Positions 49,832-61,773 of a DNA stretch of 64,000 bases are shown here, piece by piece. Source of the stretch: Staphylococcus argensis. GTDB taxonomy: Bacteria; Bacillota; Bacilli; Staphylococcales; Staphylococcaceae. A model generated the notes under the pieces. It saw only the letters and a program-made list of their open reading frames with translations. It was not told the origin of the DNA and made no database searches. The translations under genes were made by a program, and so were the position numbers. The stretch lies in assembly GCF_002902305.1 (NCBI RefSeq), contig NZ_PPPX01000001.1, positions 629,655 through 693,654 on the forward strand. The letters are read 5' to 3'. Position 1 is the stretch's first letter, and each line of letters begins with the position of its first letter.

Positions 49832-51877
49832 ATGTCGAAAGTCCATTTAATTGAGAGTCCTTTTCCGCTATCATCAGTCAAAGGTTTAGGGCCTAAGCGT
49901 TTAGCAGTGCTCAATGAGTTAAACATTCAAACGATTGAAGATTTAGTCTTATATTTTCCAGTAAGATATGAAGATAATACCGTAGTAGATTTAAATCAAG
50001 CTGAAGATCAATCCGTCGTGACAGTGGTGGGAGAAGTGTATTCGACGCCTACTGTCGCTTTTTTTGGACGTAATAAATCTAAGCTGACCGTCCATTTACT
50101 CGTCAATAATATCGCTGTGAAAGCAATCTTTTTTAACCAACCTTACTTGAAAAAGAAAATTCAACTCAATGATCTTGTGACGATTAAAGGTAAATGGAAT
50201 CGTCGTAAACAAGAAATCAATGGTAATCGCATGTATTTCAGTGCTGAGGAACAAGGTGAAACGCACCTCGAGCCAGTTTATCGTATTAAAGAAGGGATTA
50301 AACAGAAACCGTTAAGAGATATGATACGTCAAGTGCTTGATGAGGTGACGATTGAAGAGTGGCTTTCGGAAGATTTGCGCAACAAATACAAACTTGAGCC
50401 GCTTGCCGATACGATACGCACGCTGCACTACGCGCCTGATAAGACTGAGTTACTACGCGCGCGTCGGACTTACGCTTTCACTGAACTCTTTATGTTTGAA
50501 CTCCGTATGCAGTGGCTGAATCGTTTAGAGAAGACCTCAGACGAGGCCATTGAAATCGATTATGATATTGAGCGAGTGAAAGCATTTATCGCAAGTTTGC
50601 CGTTCGAACTCACCGATGCACAGAAGCAAAGTGTAAACGAAATATTTAGAGATTTGAAATCGCCTATTCGCATGCATCGTTTACTTCAAGGAGATGTCGG
50701 TTCTGGTAAAACGGTTGTGGCTGCAATATGTATGTACGCGCTTAAAACAGCGGGGTATCAATCTGCGTTAATGGTACCGACTGAAATACTCGCCGAGCAA
50801 CATGCTGAAAGTTTAAGTGAGCTATTTGGAGATACGATGAATATCGCTTTACTTACAGGTTCTGTCAAAGGAAAGAAACGTGCACTCTTGCTCGAACAAT
50901 TGGAAGCAGGCGAAATTGATTGTGTCATCGGTACTCACGCTTTAATTCAAGATGATGTCATTTTTAACAATGTCGGTTTAGTGATAACAGATGAGCAACA
51001 TCGTTTCGGTGTAAATCAACGGCAGCTCTTACGTGAAAAAGGTGCAATGACCAACGTTTTATTTATGACAGCAACGCCAATTCCGCGAACATTAGCCATT
51101 TCTGTATTCGGAGAAATGGATGTTTCTTCAATTAAACAATTGCCGAAAGGTCGCAAGCCGATCATCACTTCATGGGCGAAACATGAAGCGTACGAAGAGG
51201 TCTTAACTCAAATGACGAGTGAGTTGCGTAAAGGACGGCAAACCTACGTTATTTGCCCGTTAATTGAAAGCTCTGAGCATTTAGAAGATGTGCAGAATGT
51301 TGTTGAACTCTATGGAGCCATGCAGGCATATTATGGCGAATCGCGTGTCGGTCTATTACACGGGAAGATGACGTCAGAAGAGAAAGATGATGTTATGCAA
51401 CGTTTTAGTGATCATGACATTGATATTCTCGTGTCCACAACTGTTGTCGAAGTAGGGGTTAACGTACCGAATGCAACATTTATGATGATTTATGATGCTG
51501 ATCGCTTTGGCTTATCCACGCTCCACCAGTTACGTGGCCGTGTAGGCCGCAGTGAGCATCAAAGTTACTGTGTACTCATTGCTTCACCTAAGACTGAGAC
51601 TGGAATTGAACGTATGAATATTATGACTGAGACCAATGACGGCTTTGAATTGAGTGAAAGAGACCTTGAGATGCGTGGTCCTGGTGACTTCTTTGGAGTG
51701 AAACAAAGTGGTTTGCCTGACTTCTTAGTAGCTAACGTGGTGGAGGATTATAAAATGTTAGAAGTGGCACGTGATGAAGCGGGTGAATTGATTCAATCTG
51801 GTCAGTTCTTTACTGATGAATATGCCACTTTACGTTCTTTTATTGAAGATAATCTACTTTATACGAGCTTCGATTGA
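49832..51877 (+). CDS. recG: ATP-dependent DNA helicase RecG
   Basis: Regresses stalled replication forks and processes branched DNA. The ATG at 49832 is two bases after the sdaAA stop and gives 681 residues; earlier in-frame codons lie inside sdaAA. An N-terminal wedge/OB domain (~60-150) precedes the SF2 helicase core: Walker [11 protein letters not shown] (~287-296), DEQH (~387-390), [10 protein letters not shown] (~410-419), and the C-terminal QLRGRVGRS motif VI. Terminated by a clear hairpin. Confidence 0.97.
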   Translation: MSKVHLIESPFPLSSVKGLGPKRLAVLNELNIQTIEDLVLYFPVRYEDNTVVDLNQAEDQSVVTVVGEVYSTPTVAFFGRNKSKLTVHLLVNNIAVKAIFFNQPYLKKKIQLNDLVTIKGKWNRRKQEINGNRMYFSAEEQGETHLEPVYRIKEGIKQKPLRDMIRQVLDEVTIEEWLSEDLRNKYKLEPLADTIRTLHYAPDKTELLRARRTYAFTELFMFELRMQWLNRLEKTSDEAIEIDYDIERVKAFIASLPFELTDAQKQSVNEIFRDLKSPIRMHRLLQGDVGSGKTVVAAICMYALKTAGYQSALMVPTEILAEQHAESLSELFGDTMNIALLTGSVKGKKRALLLEQLEAGEIDCVIGTHALIQDDVIFNNVGLVITDEQHRFGVNQRQLLREKGAMTNVLFMTATPIPRTLAISVFGEMDVSSIKQLPKGRKPIITSWAKHEAYEEVLTQMTSELRKGRQTYVICPLIESSEHLEDVQNVVELYGAMQAYYGESRVGLLHGKMTSEEKDDVMQRFSDHDIDILVSTTVVEVGVNVPNATFMMIYDADRFGLSTLHQLRGRVGRSEHQSYCVLIASPKTETGIERMNIMTETNDGFELSERDLEMRGPGDFFGVKQSGLPDFLVANVVEDYKMLEVARDEAGELIQSGQFFTDEYATLRSFIEDNLLYTSFD

Positions 51878-51891
51878 TATTCAGATTAAGG

Positions 51892-51948
51892 AAGGAATGA
51901 GCGATGTGTGCCGGTGATGAGGTTCATTACTCATTCCTTTATTTTATT
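51892..51948 (+). terminator. Intrinsic terminator after recG
   Basis: AAGGAATGAG (51892-51901) pairs with CTCATTCCTT (51930-51939), followed by TTATTTTATT. Confidence 0.75.
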
Positions 51949-51958
51949 ACTTTATTTG

Positions 51959-52017
51959 TTGAGTAAACTATTTAGAAAGTGTTATGATATGTGAGGAATG
52001 TTATGACTAGGTACTAA
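51959..52017 (+). promoter_or_regulatory. fapR promoter with FapR operator
   Basis: TTGAGT (51959-51964) and TATGAT (51983-51988), spacing 18, form the promoter. The 17-base element at 52001-52017, just downstream of the predicted start, matches the reverse of the known FapR consensus TTAGTACCTGGTACTAA at 14 of 17 positions. FapR bound here would repress its own operon until malonyl-CoA rises. Confidence 0.78.
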
Positions 52018-52040
52018 AAATCTTTGAAGGGTGACGTAGA

Positions 52041-52613
52041 ATGGCTAAGTTGAAAAAAGAAATACGACGTCAAGCGATTCGTGAAGCAATTGATAAGAAC
52101 CCTTTTATTACCGACCACGAACTTAGTACCCAGTTTAACGTAAGTATTCAAACAGTGCGTTTAGACCGCACGCATTTGAATATCCCAGAATTACGTAAAC
52201 GAATTCAACAAGTGGCAGAGAAGAACCACGCCCGTATCCGTTCGATTGAAGGAAATGAGATTATCGGGAATGTCATCGATGTGACACCTGACGAACGTGC
52301 AACATCTGTTATACACATTAACGAAGAATCTGTCTTCTCACGCAATCAAATTGCGCGTGGACACGTGGTCTTTGCACAAGCCAATTCACTTTGCGTAGCA
52401 TTGATACATAAACCTGTAGTGTTGACCCAATCAAGTGAAGTTCAATTTATCAAGCCGGTCAAACTACATGACACAGTTAAAGCAGAAGCTCAAATGATAG
52501 AGATTAAAGATAATTATTATATAATAAAGGTAAAATCATACGTCCGCGAAGACCTCGTATTTACAGGTACTTTCAAAATGTATTACACAAGTGAGGATGA
52601 ACGAAATGGTTAA
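52041..52613 (+). CDS. fapR: FapR, malonyl-CoA-responsive repressor of fatty acid and phospholipid synthesis
   Basis: Transcription factor that releases DNA on binding malonyl-CoA. An N-terminal helix-turn-helix (~12-50, [21 protein letters not shown]) is joined by a helix to a hot-dog effector domain (~70-185). The 190 residues match the family. It is the first gene of fapR-plsX-fabD-fabG, and overlaps plsX by 8 bases. An operator lies in its leader. Confidence 0.96.
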   Translation: MAKLKKEIRRQAIREAIDKNPFITDHELSTQFNVSIQTVRLDRTHLNIPELRKRIQQVAEKNHARIRSIEGNEIIGNVIDVTPDERATSVIHINEESVFSRNQIARGHVVFAQANSLCVALIHKPVVLTQSSEVQFIKPVKLHDTVKAEAQMIEIKDNYYIIKVKSYVREDLVFTGTFKMYYTSEDERNG

Positions 52614-53583
52614 GATAGCAATTGATATGATGGGTGGCGACGATGCACCCCAAATTGTGCTAGATGCAGTACAACAAGCAATCAAAGATTTCCAAGATCT
52701 TGAAATTATTCTGTTTGGTGACGAGAAACAATACACACTCAATCATGAACGAATTGAGTTTCGTCATTGTACTGAAGAAATCGCTATGGATGACGAGCCA
52801 GTTCGTGCGATTAAACGTAAGAAAGATAGTTCAATGGTTCGCATGGCTGAAGCAGTGAAACATGGCGAAGCGGCAGGTTGCGTCTCTGCAGGTAATACCG
52901 GCGCGCTCATGTCATCAGGATTATTTATTGTAGGCCGTATCAAAGGTGTAGCAAGACCTGCGTTGGTAGTCACGCTACCGACAATCTCAGGTAAAGGTTT
53001 CGTGTTTATGGATGTAGGTGCAAATGCGGATGCGAAAGCAGAACACCTATTACAATATGCACAACTTGGTCACATTTACGCTCAGAAATTTAGAGGGGTT
53101 CACAATCCTTCGATCGGTTTATTAAACATCGGTACTGAAGCGGCTAAAGGAAATTCATTAACGAAGAATGCTTACAATTTAATGAAAGAGCAAGACGACA
53201 TTAACTTCAAAGGTAACGTCGAGGCTAAAGGCTTGATGGAAGATGTAGCGGATGTTGTTGTCACAGATGGTTACACAGGTAACATGATTTTGAAGAACTT
53301 AGAAGGCACTGCTAAGTCCATTGGTAAAATGTTTAAAGAGACACTGCTTAGTAATTTTAAAAATAAAATCGCAGGGCTGCTCATTAAGAAAGATTTGAAG
53401 GCAGTTCAAACGAAAATGGACTACGCTGAATACGGTGGTTCAGTACTACTAGGCCTAGACGGCATCGTAGTCAAAGCACACGGAAGTTCAAGTGCGAAAG
53501 CATTCTATTCAGCAATACGACAAGCTAAGATTGCAGCAGAAGAGAAGATTGTAGAAACTATGAGAGAAACGGTGGGTGAATAA
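52606..53583 (+). CDS. plsX: Phosphate acyltransferase PlsX
   Basis: Makes acyl phosphate from acyl-ACP for PlsY. The ATG at 52606 lies 8 bases after GTGAGGA and gives 325 residues starting [15 protein letters not shown]; in-frame starts upstream lie within that binding site. SAGNTGALM (~94-102) and the [13 protein letters not shown] region (~141-153) are typical. Overlaps the end of fapR. Confidence 0.96.
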   Translation: MVKIAIDMMGGDDAPQIVLDAVQQAIKDFQDLEIILFGDEKQYTLNHERIEFRHCTEEIAMDDEPVRAIKRKKDSSMVRMAEAVKHGEAAGCVSAGNTGALMSSGLFIVGRIKGVARPALVVTLPTISGKGFVFMDVGANADAKAEHLLQYAQLGHIYAQKFRGVHNPSIGLLNIGTEAAKGNSLTKNAYNLMKEQDDINFKGNVEAKGLMEDVADVVVTDGYTGNMILKNLEGTAKSIGKMFKETLLSNFKNKIAGLLIKKDLKAVQTKMDYAEYGGSVLLGLDGIVVKAHGSSSAKAFYSAIRQAKIAAEEKIVETMRETVGE

Positions 53584-53585
53584 TC

Positions 53586-54512
53586 ATGGGTAAGACAGCA
53601 ATTATCTTCCCTGGTCAAGGGTCACAGAAAGTCGGAATGGCTCAAGATCTTTATGAGCACGATGCTCAAGCCACAGATGTGCTCAATACTGCGCAAGATG
53701 CGTTAGACTTTGATTTATTAGAAACGATGTTCACTGATAAAGAGGGTAAGTTAAATCAAACTGAGAACACGCAACCTGCATTAGTGACACACAGTATGGC
53801 GCTATATCGTGCGCTTAACAACATCGATGCGGATTACACGATGGGGCATAGCTTAGGTGAATATGCCAGCCTTGTCGCAAGCGGCGTACTCTCATTCGAA
53901 GATGCAGTGAAGATTGTACGCAAGCGTGGTCAGCTTATGGCAGACGCCTTTCCAAATGGAGTAGGTGGTATGGCTGCTGTGCTCGGTTTGGACTATGATA
54001 AAGTCGACGAAATTTGCCGTTCATTATCTACAGATGATGAAATTATTGAACCAGCCAACATCAATTCTCCAGGACAAATCGTCGTATCTGGGCACAAGAC
54101 ATTGATCGATAAACTTGCACAGGAAGGTAAATCACTCGGTGCAAAACGTGTCATGCCTCTACCTGTTTCTGGGCCGTTCCACTCATCAATGATGCAAGTC
54201 ATCGAGCAAGATTTCGCCGATTACATCGATCAATTTGAATGGCATGATGCAGCGTTCCCTGTCGTTCAGAATGTGAACGCACAAGGTGAAACAGATGCTG
54301 AAACGATTAAACAGAATATGATTAAACAATTGTATTCACCGGTTCAATTTATTAAATCGACAGAACAGTTGATTGAAGACGGTGTAGATCATTTTATCGA
54401 AATTGGTCCAGGTAGAGTACTTTCAGGTTTGATTAAAAAGATTAATCGCGATGTGAAATTAACTTCTATTCAAACTTTAGAAGATGTGAAAGGATGGAAT
54501 GAAGATGAGTAA
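53586..54512 (+). CDS. fabD: Malonyl-CoA:ACP transacylase FabD
   Basis: Loads malonyl groups onto acyl carrier protein. [15 protein letters not shown] at the N-terminus, the catalytic Ser in [10 protein letters not shown] (~90), Arg in VRKRGQLM (~114-121) and His in [11 protein letters not shown] (~199) are all intact. 308 residues. It starts two bases after plsX and overlaps fabG. Confidence 0.97.
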   Translation: MGKTAIIFPGQGSQKVGMAQDLYEHDAQATDVLNTAQDALDFDLLETMFTDKEGKLNQTENTQPALVTHSMALYRALNNIDADYTMGHSLGEYASLVASGVLSFEDAVKIVRKRGQLMADAFPNGVGGMAAVLGLDYDKVDEICRSLSTDDEIIEPANINSPGQIVVSGHKTLIDKLAQEGKSLGAKRVMPLPVSGPFHSSMMQVIEQDFADYIDQFEWHDAAFPVVQNVNAQGETDAETIKQNMIKQLYSPVQFIKSTEQLIEDGVDHFIEIGPGRVLSGLIKKINRDVKLTSIQTLEDVKGWNEDE

Positions 54513-55239
54513 GAACGTATTAGTTACAGGTGCTTCACGCGGCATCGGACGCAGCATTGCTTTACAATTTGCAGAAGAAGGCTATAACGTTGCAGTCAAC
54601 TATGCAGGTAACAAAGATAAAGCTGAAGCAGTTGTCGAAGAGATTAAAGGCAAAGGTGTAGAGAGCTTCGCGATTCAAGCTAACGTCGCAAATGGCGATG
54701 AAGTCAAAGCGATGATTAAGGAAGTAGTGAGCACTTTCGGTTCAATTGATGTCCTTGTGAACAATGCAGGTATCACACGTGACAACTTACTCATGCGTAT
54801 GAAAGAACAAGAGTGGGACGATGTCATTGATACGAACCTCAAAGGTGTCTTCAATTGTATCCAAAAAGTAACACCACAAATGTTGAGACAAAAAAGTGGT
54901 TCAATCATCAACTTATCAAGCGTGGTAGGTTCTGTTGGTAACCCAGGACAAGCCAATTACGTTGCTACGAAAGCAGGTGTAGTTGGTTTAACGAAATCAA
55001 CTGCGCGTGAGCTAGCTTCACGTAATATCACAGTGAACGCTGTAGCGCCAGGTTTCATCGTGTCAGATATGACTGATGCATTAAGTGATGATTTGAAAGA
55101 CAAAATGTTAGACCAAATTCCGCTTAAACGCTTTGGTAAAGACCAAGATATTGCAGACACTGTCACATTCTTAGCTTCTGATAAAGCGAAATATATTACT
55201 GGCCAAACGATTCATGTTAACGGCGGTATGTACATGTAA
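54499..55239 (+). CDS. fabG: 3-oxoacyl-ACP reductase FabG
   Basis: NADPH-dependent SDR enzyme that reduces beta-ketoacyl-ACP. The cofactor loop [10 protein letters not shown] (~10-19), NNAG (~88-91), catalytic Ser in NLSSVVGSV, and YVATK (~154-158) are present. I list the ATG at 54499 (246 residues); an ATG two codons later is equally possible, and AAAGGATGG serves both. It overlaps fabD by 14 bases. The 185 bases after it lead to acpP and hold no gene. Confidence 0.96.
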   Translation: MKMSKNVLVTGASRGIGRSIALQFAEEGYNVAVNYAGNKDKAEAVVEEIKGKGVESFAIQANVANGDEVKAMIKEVVSTFGSIDVLVNNAGITRDNLLMRMKEQEWDDVIDTNLKGVFNCIQKVTPQMLRQKSGSIINLSSVVGSVGNPGQANYVATKAGVVGLTKSTARELASRNITVNAVAPGFIVSDMTDALSDDLKDKMLDQIPLKRFGKDQDIADTVTFLASDKAKYITGQTIHVNGGMYM

Positions 55240-55424
55240 TTTCCCTGTCCAGGGGTAATTTGAAGTGAGATGAAACAGTTTGAAATCCAAGAAAGCTTGA
55301 AATGCTTATTTAATCTTATGAGATGAGCGTTTCATTGACGCCATGAAATTTCACTTGTATTTCACTTCATAAAATGGGAAAATAATAAGGTCTATATGTT
55401 GACTTTAAAAGGAGGTGACTCGAC

Positions 55425-55658
55425 GTGGAAAACTTCGATAAAGTAAAAGACATCATCGTTGACCGTTTAGGTGTTGATGCTGATAAAGTAACTGAAGATG
55501 CATCTTTCAAAGATGATTTAGGCGCTGACTCACTTGACATTGCTGAATTAGTAATGGAATTAGAAGACGAATTTGGTACTGAAATTCCAGACGAAGAAGC
55601 AGAAAAAATCAACACTGTTGGTGATGCTGTTAAATACATTAACAGCCTTGAAAAATAA
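55425..55658 (+). CDS. acpP: Acyl carrier protein
   Basis: Carries growing acyl chains on a phosphopantetheine arm. The 77-residue acidic protein starts at a GTG behind a perfect AAAAGGAGGTGA site. The modified serine is S36 in GADSLD. Codon use is biased as in highly expressed genes. It stands between fabG and rnc, its usual place, with its own terminator and possibly its own promoter. Confidence 0.98.
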   Translation: MENFDKVKDIIVDRLGVDADKVTEDASFKDDLGADSLDIAELVMELEDEFGTEIPDEEAEKINTVGDAVKYINSLEK

Positions 55659-55667
55659 TATATGTAA

Positions 55668-55703
55668 ATCTGAGTCGTTGAATGCATCGACTCAGATTTT
55701 TTA
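55668..55703 (+). terminator. Intrinsic terminator after acpP
   Basis: A perfect 10-bp stem, 55668-55677 with 55688-55697, followed by a T-run. Confidence 0.9.
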
Positions 55704-55828
55704 TGCGCAATAAAAGCGAGTATGCTAGGTAAATATTTAGTAAATCTTTATCTCCCCACTTTAGTTTTACTAGTAATTCACGTAGAATTAACAGTGTATG
55801 TAAAGAAAGAGAAGGAGGCGTCAAACTA

Positions 55829-56569
55829 TTGTCGACAAATCATAAAGAAAAAATCGAGCAATCATTTCGGATTCAATTTGCTACAAAGATGAAAGAACTT
55901 AAGCTGCCTTATGAGAACATCGCGCTGTATCAACAGGCTTTCTCCCATTCCAGCTTTATCAACGATTTCAACATGGATCGTTTAGAACACAATGAGCGTT
56001 TAGAATTTCTAGGTGACGCAGTATTAGAATTGACGGTATCACGCTATCTTTTTGACAAATATCCTGATCTACCAGAAGGGAATTTGACTAAGATGAGAGC
56101 GACAATCGTGTGTGAGCCATCACTTGTAATATTTGCGAATAAGATTAATTTAAATGAGCTTATCCTCTTAGGTAAAGGTGAAGAGAAGACAGGAGGCAGA
56201 ACACGTCCTTCACTCGTTTCAGACGCCTTCGAAGCCTTTGTAGGTGCACTTTATTTAGACCAAGGATTAACCGTTGTGAATCAATTTGCGCAACAAGTTA
56301 TCTTTCCTTACGTTGAAGATGATGAACTTCAAGGTGTAGTAGACTTTAAGACACAATTCCAGGAATTTGTACATCAGCACAATCGTGGTGAAGTGACTTA
56401 TCGCCTTGTGAAAGAAGAAGGTCCAGCGCATCACCGATTATTTACTTCCCAAGTGATGTTGAAAGGTGAAGCGATTGCGACAGGTAAAGGTAAGACGAAG
56501 AAAGAGTCTGAACAGAAAGCAGCCGAAAGTGCTTTTAAAGTAATGAATCCAAAGTCATATGACCTTTGA
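55829..56569 (+). CDS. rnc: Ribonuclease III
   Basis: Double-strand-specific endoribonuclease for rRNA and mRNA processing. Starts at TTG, 10 bases after AAGGAGG. The nuclease domain has the [12 protein letters not shown] signature (~58-69) with catalytic acidic residues, and the second acidic site in [14 protein letters not shown] (~131-144). The C-terminal dsRNA-binding domain spans ~170-240. 246 residues. It leads the rnc-smc-ftsY group. Confidence 0.96.
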   Translation: MSTNHKEKIEQSFRIQFATKMKELKLPYENIALYQQAFSHSSFINDFNMDRLEHNERLEFLGDAVLELTVSRYLFDKYPDLPEGNLTKMRATIVCEPSLVIFANKINLNELILLGKGEEKTGGRTRPSLVSDAFEAFVGALYLDQGLTVVNQFAQQVIFPYVEDDELQGVVDFKTQFQEFVHQHNRGEVTYRLVKEEGPAHHRLFTSQVMLKGEAIATGKGKTKKESEQKAAESAFKVMNPKSYDL

Positions 56570-56593
56570 GCGAGTAAAGATAAGGAGTAAAGC

Positions 56594-59500
56594 ATGGTAT
56601 ATTTAAAATCTATAGATGCATACGGCTTTAAATCGTTTGCTGATCATACAGACGTTCAATTTGATAACGGCGTCACTGCTATCGTAGGTCCCAATGGCAG
56701 TGGTAAAAGTAATATTACCGATGCGATTAAATGGGTGCTAGGCGAACAATCCGCAAAGTCTTTACGTGGTTCAAAGATGGAAGATATCATCTTCTCAGGT
56801 GCCGAACATCGTAAAGCGCAGAACTACGCAGAGGTGCAACTGAAACTAGATAACAGCTCCGGCAAGTTACAATATGACGCCGAACTTGTCACGGTCACAC
56901 GACGTTTATATCGCAGTGGTGAAAGTGAATACTACTTGAACAACGAACGTGCACGTTTGAAAGATATTGTAGACCTGTTCCTAGACTCAGGGTTAGGTAA
57001 AGAAGCCTTTAGTATTATTTCACAAGGTAGAGTTGACGAAATTCTGAATGCCAAGCCTATAGATCGCCGTCAGATTATCGAAGAGTCAGCAGGCGTGCTG
57101 AAATACAAGAAGAGAAAGGCCTCCTCTGTTCAGAAACTCGATCAGACTGAGGACAACTTAACGCGTGTTGAAGATATCTTGTATGATCTTGAAGGTCGTG
57201 TAGAACCCCTACGAGAAGAAGCTTCTATTGCGAAAGAATATCAACATCTTGCAGCTGAAATGGAGAAGAGCGATATCCTTGTGACAGTTCATGATATTGA
57301 AGCGTATAATGACAATGTCCATGAGTTAGATGAGCAATTAAATTCGTTAAAAAGCCAACAAGAAACGAAAGAAGCCAATAAAGTTCAACATACCCATGCG
57401 TTAAATAAATATAAATCTGAACGCCAACAATACGATAATGAAATTGAAAAGTTGAACTATCAACTCGTGAAAGCGACAGAAGACCTCGAAAAATATAACG
57501 GACAGTTAAATGTGCTAAAAGAACGTCAGAAGAATCAATCTGAAACAAATGCGCGTTTCGAGGAAGAACAAGAGAATCTCGAAGAACAAAAAGAACGCTT
57601 GCAACAAGAGTTAACACAGGCTAAAGAGGAAATTACGACGTTGCAGCAACAACAAAAAGAATTAAATCAACAAATACAGTCGTATGAGAATCAATTGGGC
57701 CACTCTGATGATGATACCGAATCACAATTAGAAGAATTGAAAGACCAGTATTATTCCCTCATGTCTGAACAATCTGATGTGAATAACGATATCCGCTTCC
57801 TTGAACATACAATTCAAGAGAATGAATCTAAGCAATCTCGATTAGACTCGCGTCTTGGCGAGGCTTATGAAGCGCTGCAGAAAGTACAACAAGAAATCGT
57901 GACAACGGAACAGTCACATGCTCAAGCTGACAAAGATTTGAAAGCAATCGAACAAGAATTAAACCAACGCGAACAAGAATTGACACGTGTGAAGAAGAAA
58001 CAGTCAGAATATGAACATCAACTTCATCAAGCGTATCGTTATAATGAAAAGCTAAAATCACGTATCGATAGTATGTCAGCTCAACAAGAAGGCTATAACT
58101 ACTTCTTCAATGGTGTTAAACACGTATTGAAAGCGAAAGATACACAGTTATCCGGTATACATGGGGCGGTCGCAGAAATTATCGATGTACCGTCAGAACT
58201 CACGAAAGCAATTGAAATCGCCTTAGGTGCATCAATGCAACACGTTATTGTTGAAACGGAACAAGCCGGACGACAAGCCATTCAATATCTCAAACAACAT
58301 AGTCTAGGACGCGCTACATTTTTACCGTTAAATGTCATTAAACCGCGCCAGTTAGCTGCAGAAATTCAATCCATCGCAGAACGACATGAAGGCTACATCA
58401 ACGTTGCCTCTGAAGCGATTTCGGTAGAACCACAATATCAACATATCGTGCGAAACTTGTTAGGAAACACGATTATCGTTAACGATTTGAAACAAGCGAA
58501 TGAGTTAGCGAGAGCAATACGCTACCGTACACGCATAGTGACGCTTGAAGGAGATATCGTGAACCCTGGTGGCTCGATGTCCGGTGGTGGTGAACGTAAG
58601 ACGAAGAGTGTCTTAGCTCAGAAAGATGAACTTGCGAAGATGAAAGCGCAATTGGAATCCTATCATCGTCAAACGGTTGACTTTGAACGACAATTCCAAG
58701 AGATGAATGATAAAGCCAATCAACTCAGCGAAGATTATTTAAGTAGCAGTCAACGTTATAATGAAGTCAAACAGCACAAGCATGAGCTATCTCTCGAACT
58801 CGATCGCCTGCGTACCAACGAAGCACAAATTAAGGATGATCATGAAGAATTCCAATTTGAGAAAAATGATGGTTACGAAAGTGCCAAAAGCAAAGCGACG
58901 TTGAATGAGAAACAACAACAGCTTTCTGAGATTAAAGAGCGCTTAGCACAACTTGAGAAAGACATTGAGCGACTCACTGAATTGAACAAAGAAGGCAAAG
59001 CAAGTACGACTCAACTTCAACAACAACTGAATCAGAAGAAATCAGATTTAGCTGTAACGAAAGAACGTCTCAAGACACAGCGACAAATGAAAGAACGGTT
59101 GAACGAACAACTTGGACAGACAGATCAAGCACTTGAACAACTGTTAGAGAAGATGGAATTCTTTAATTCAGACGAAATCACAGGTCAACAAGCCTTTGAC
59201 CAAATACAGTCACAGATTGATGAGAAGCAAGAGGACAAATCTCGTTTTAACCAACAGCTTGAAGAAGTGAAAGCACAACGTTCAGAGCTCAACGAGACGA
59301 TAGAGGAAACATATGCGCTATTGCAAGAGACACATCGCGACATTCTATCCATCGAGAATCGCTATCAAGATATTAAAGCAGAACAGTCTCGTTTAGACGT
59401 CTTAATCAGTCATGCGATTGACCATCTCAGCGAAGATTATCACGTGACATTTGAGCACGCGAAGACGTTGTATGAGCTTGATACGGACATTGAAAGCTTG

Positions 59501-60163
59501 CGTAAAAAGGTGAAATTGACGAAGATGTCGATTGAAGAACTTGGACCTGTTAATTTGAATGCGATTGAACAGTTTGAGGAGTTGAACACGCGTTATACTT
59601 TCTTAGACGAGCAACGTACAGATTTAAGAGAAGCGAAGGCTACTTTAGAACAAATTATTCAAGAGATAGATCAAGAAGTGAAAGACCGTTTCAAAGCGAC
59701 TTTCCACGCGGTTCAAGGCTACTTTACAGAAGTCTTCAAATCTTTATTTGATGGCGGTGAAGCCGAACTACGTTTAACGGACGATGACTATCTTTCAGCA
59801 GGCGTAGAAATTGTCGTGCAACCCCCTGGTAAGAAGCTGCAACATTTATCCTTACTGAGCGGTGGTGAGCGTGCACTGAGTGCTATTGCCTTACTCTTTG
59901 CGATATTAAAAGTCAGATCTGCGCCATTTGTTATTCTTGATGAGGTCGAAGCGGCATTGGACGAGGCGAATGTCATTCGTTATGCACAATATTTACGCCA
60001 GCTATCTGAACAAACACAATTTATCGTCATTACACACCGGAAAGGTACGATGGAGTATTCGGATCGACTCTATGGTGTGACGATGCAAGAATCTGGTGTA
60101 TCGAAATTAGTCAGTGTGAACTTAAATACGATTGATGAGGTAATGGAGGAGGAACAAACATGA
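56594..60163 (+). CDS. smc: Chromosome segregation protein SMC
   Basis: Condensin ATPase that organises and separates the chromosome. The 1189 residues show the full layout: Walker A GPNGSGKSN (~32-40), coiled coil (~170-500), hinge (~510-680, with the Gly-rich NPGGSMSGGG exit), second coiled coil (~680-1010), ABC signature LSGGERALSA (~1089-1098) and Walker B VILDEVEAALDEAN (~1115-1128). Overlaps ftsY by four bases. Confidence 0.98.
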   Translation: MVYLKSIDAYGFKSFADHTDVQFDNGVTAIVGPNGSGKSNITDAIKWVLGEQSAKSLRGSKMEDIIFSGAEHRKAQNYAEVQLKLDNSSGKLQYDAELVTVTRRLYRSGESEYYLNNERARLKDIVDLFLDSGLGKEAFSIISQGRVDEILNAKPIDRRQIIEESAGVLKYKKRKASSVQKLDQTEDNLTRVEDILYDLEGRVEPLREEASIAKEYQHLAAEMEKSDILVTVHDIEAYNDNVHELDEQLNSLKSQQETKEANKVQHTHALNKYKSERQQYDNEIEKLNYQLVKATEDLEKYNGQLNVLKERQKNQSETNARFEEEQENLEEQKERLQQELTQAKEEITTLQQQQKELNQQIQSYENQLGHSDDDTESQLEELKDQYYSLMSEQSDVNNDIRFLEHTIQENESKQSRLDSRLGEAYEALQKVQQEIVTTEQSHAQADKDLKAIEQELNQREQELTRVKKKQSEYEHQLHQAYRYNEKLKSRIDSMSAQQEGYNYFFNGVKHVLKAKDTQLSGIHGAVAEIIDVPSELTKAIEIALGASMQHVIVETEQAGRQAIQYLKQHSLGRATFLPLNVIKPRQLAAEIQSIAERHEGYINVASEAISVEPQYQHIVRNLLGNTIIVNDLKQANELARAIRYRTRIVTLEGDIVNPGGSMSGGGERKTKSVLAQKDELAKMKAQLESYHRQTVDFERQFQEMNDKANQLSEDYLSSSQRYNEVKQHKHELSLELDRLRTNEAQIKDDHEEFQFEKNDGYESAKSKATLNEKQQQLSEIKERLAQLEKDIERLTELNKEGKASTTQLQQQLNQKKSDLAVTKERLKTQRQMKERLNEQLGQTDQALEQLLEKMEFFNSDEITGQQAFDQIQSQIDEKQEDKSRFNQQLEEVKAQRSELNETIEETYALLQETHRDILSIENRYQDIKAEQSRLDVLISHAIDHLSEDYHVTFEHAKTLYELDTDIESLRKKVKLTKMSIEELGPVNLNAIEQFEELNTRYTFLDEQRTDLREAKATLEQIIQEIDQEVKDRFKATFHAVQGYFTEVFKSLFDGGEAELRLTDDDYLSAGVEIVVQPPGKKLQHLSLLSGGERALSAIALLFAILKVRSAPFVILDEVEAALDEANVIRYAQYLRQLSEQTQFIVITHRKGTMEYSDRLYGVTMQESGVSKLVSVNLNTIDEVMEEEQT

Positions 60164-61422
60164 GCTTTTTTAAACGCTTAAAGGACAAGTTTACGGGCCA
60201 AGCGAAAGAAGAGAAGAAACACGAAGAACCCCAGGAATCAACGCAACTTGAAGATTTGGATTCAGCAGAGTCTGATGATCATCAGCAGCAATTCGATCAG
60301 CCTGCAGAGCAACCTGAACCACCTAAGAAGAAACCAAAGAAATTAAGTGAAGCGGATTTCGATGAAGATGGACTTATTTCTATCGAAGACTTTGAAGAAA
60401 TTGAAGCACAAAAATTAGGCGCCAAATTTAAAGCTGGTTTAGAGAAATCACGTCAGAACTTCCAAGAACAACTCAATAATCTCATCGCGCGTTATCGTAA
60501 AGTAGATGAAGATTTCTTCGAAGCATTAGAAGAGATGTTAATCACTGCTGACGTGGGCTTTAATACAGTGATGGAATTAGTAGACGAACTTCGCGATGAA
60601 GCGAAACGTCGCAATATCCAAGAGACTGAGGATCTACGAGAAGTCATCGTTGAGAAGATCGTTGAAATTTACCATCAAGATGATGAACATTCTGAGGTTA
60701 TGAACCTTGAAGACGGTCGCTTAAACGTCGTTCTCATGGTTGGTGTCAACGGTGTAGGTAAGACGACAACAATTGGTAAACTTGCGCATCGCTATCAAGC
60801 AGAAGGTAAGAAAGTCATGCTTGCTGCCGGTGATACATTCAGAGCAGGTGCGATTCGTCAACTTCAAGTGTGGGGTGAACGTGTCGGTGTTGATGTGATT
60901 AGTCAAAGCGAAGGTTCAGACCCAGCAGCTGTAGTATATGATGCAATGAATGCTGCCAAACACAAAGGTGTCGATATCTTAATCGTCGATACAGCAGGTC
61001 GTTTACAGAACAAAGCAAACTTAATGAACGAACTTGAGAAGATGAAACGTGTCATCGGTCGCGCGATTCCAGATGCGCCTCATGAAAGCTTACTTTGCTT
61101 AGATGCGACGACAGGTCAGAATGCATTGTCTCAAGCCCGTGCTTTTAAAGAAGTGACAGACGTGTCAGGTATCGTCTTAACGAAACTTGATGGTACAGCT
61201 AAAGGTGGTATCGTTCTTGCCATCCGTAACGAACTTCACATCCCAGTGAAATACGTTGGTTTAGGTGAACGTTTAGATGATCTTCAACCATTTAACCCAG
61301 AAAGTTACGTTTATGGTCTCTTCGCTGATATGATTGAGCAAAATGTAGATGCAGAATCAGAGGAATCTGATCAAGAGGGTGAAGACGCTACTTCAGAAAC
61401 AGAAGGTCGTTCTCATGAGTAA
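60160..61422 (+). CDS. ftsY: Signal recognition particle receptor FtsY
   Basis: Membrane-associated SRP GTPase receptor. A charged N-terminal A domain (~1-100, Glu/Gln/Lys-rich, with [19 protein letters not shown]) precedes the NG domain. P-loop [10 protein letters not shown] is at ~195-204, DTFRAGA (~224-230), DTAGR (~277-281) and [10 protein letters not shown] (~345-354). 420 residues. It overlaps smc by 4 bases and ylxM by 8, so all are co-translated. Confidence 0.97.
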   Translation: MSFFKRLKDKFTGQAKEEKKHEEPQESTQLEDLDSAESDDHQQQFDQPAEQPEPPKKKPKKLSEADFDEDGLISIEDFEEIEAQKLGAKFKAGLEKSRQNFQEQLNNLIARYRKVDEDFFEALEEMLITADVGFNTVMELVDELRDEAKRRNIQETEDLREVIVEKIVEIYHQDDEHSEVMNLEDGRLNVVLMVGVNGVGKTTTIGKLAHRYQAEGKKVMLAAGDTFRAGAIRQLQVWGERVGVDVISQSEGSDPAAVVYDAMNAAKHKGVDILIVDTAGRLQNKANLMNELEKMKRVIGRAIPDAPHESLLCLDATTGQNALSQARAFKEVTDVSGIVLTKLDGTAKGGIVLAIRNELHIPVKYVGLGERLDDLQPFNPESYVYGLFADMIEQNVDAESEESDQEGEDATSETEGRSHE

Positions 61423-61747
61423 TGGTGATTTAGTTAAAACGTTGAGAATGAATTATCTCTTTGATTTCTACCAATCACTACTCACTGAAAAACAGCGCAA
61501 CTATCTTGAATTGTTCTATCTTCAAGATTATTCATTGAGTGAGATTGCAGAAACTTTTGATGTGAGTCGCCAAGCAGTATATGATAATATTAGAAGAACT
61601 GGCGATTTAGTTGAAGATTATGAGGATAAATTAAATTTATATCGTAATTTTGAAAAGCGTCAAGAACTCTATAACGAGATGAAGGCGCATATAGATGATA
61701 AAGATAAAATTGCTGAACTCATTCAACAATTAGAAGAACTCGAATAA
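61415..61747 (+). CDS. ylxM: YlxM family SRP-associated protein
   Basis: Small helix-turn-helix-like protein that accompanies SRP genes in Firmicutes; in streptococci YlxM binds SRP and modulates GTPase activity. The ATG at 61415 gives 110 residues beginning [15 protein letters not shown]; longer frames within ftsY are unlikely. The sigma-70 region 4-like helix-turn-helix is [20 protein letters not shown] (~43-62). Overlaps ftsY by 8 bases and precedes ffh by 26. Confidence 0.93.
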   Translation: MSNGDLVKTLRMNYLFDFYQSLLTEKQRNYLELFYLQDYSLSEIAETFDVSRQAVYDNIRRTGDLVEDYEDKLNLYRNFEKRQELYNEMKAHIDDKDKIAELIQQLEELE

Positions 61748-61773
61748 CACTTTTACAAAGGAGGGGATTTGAT

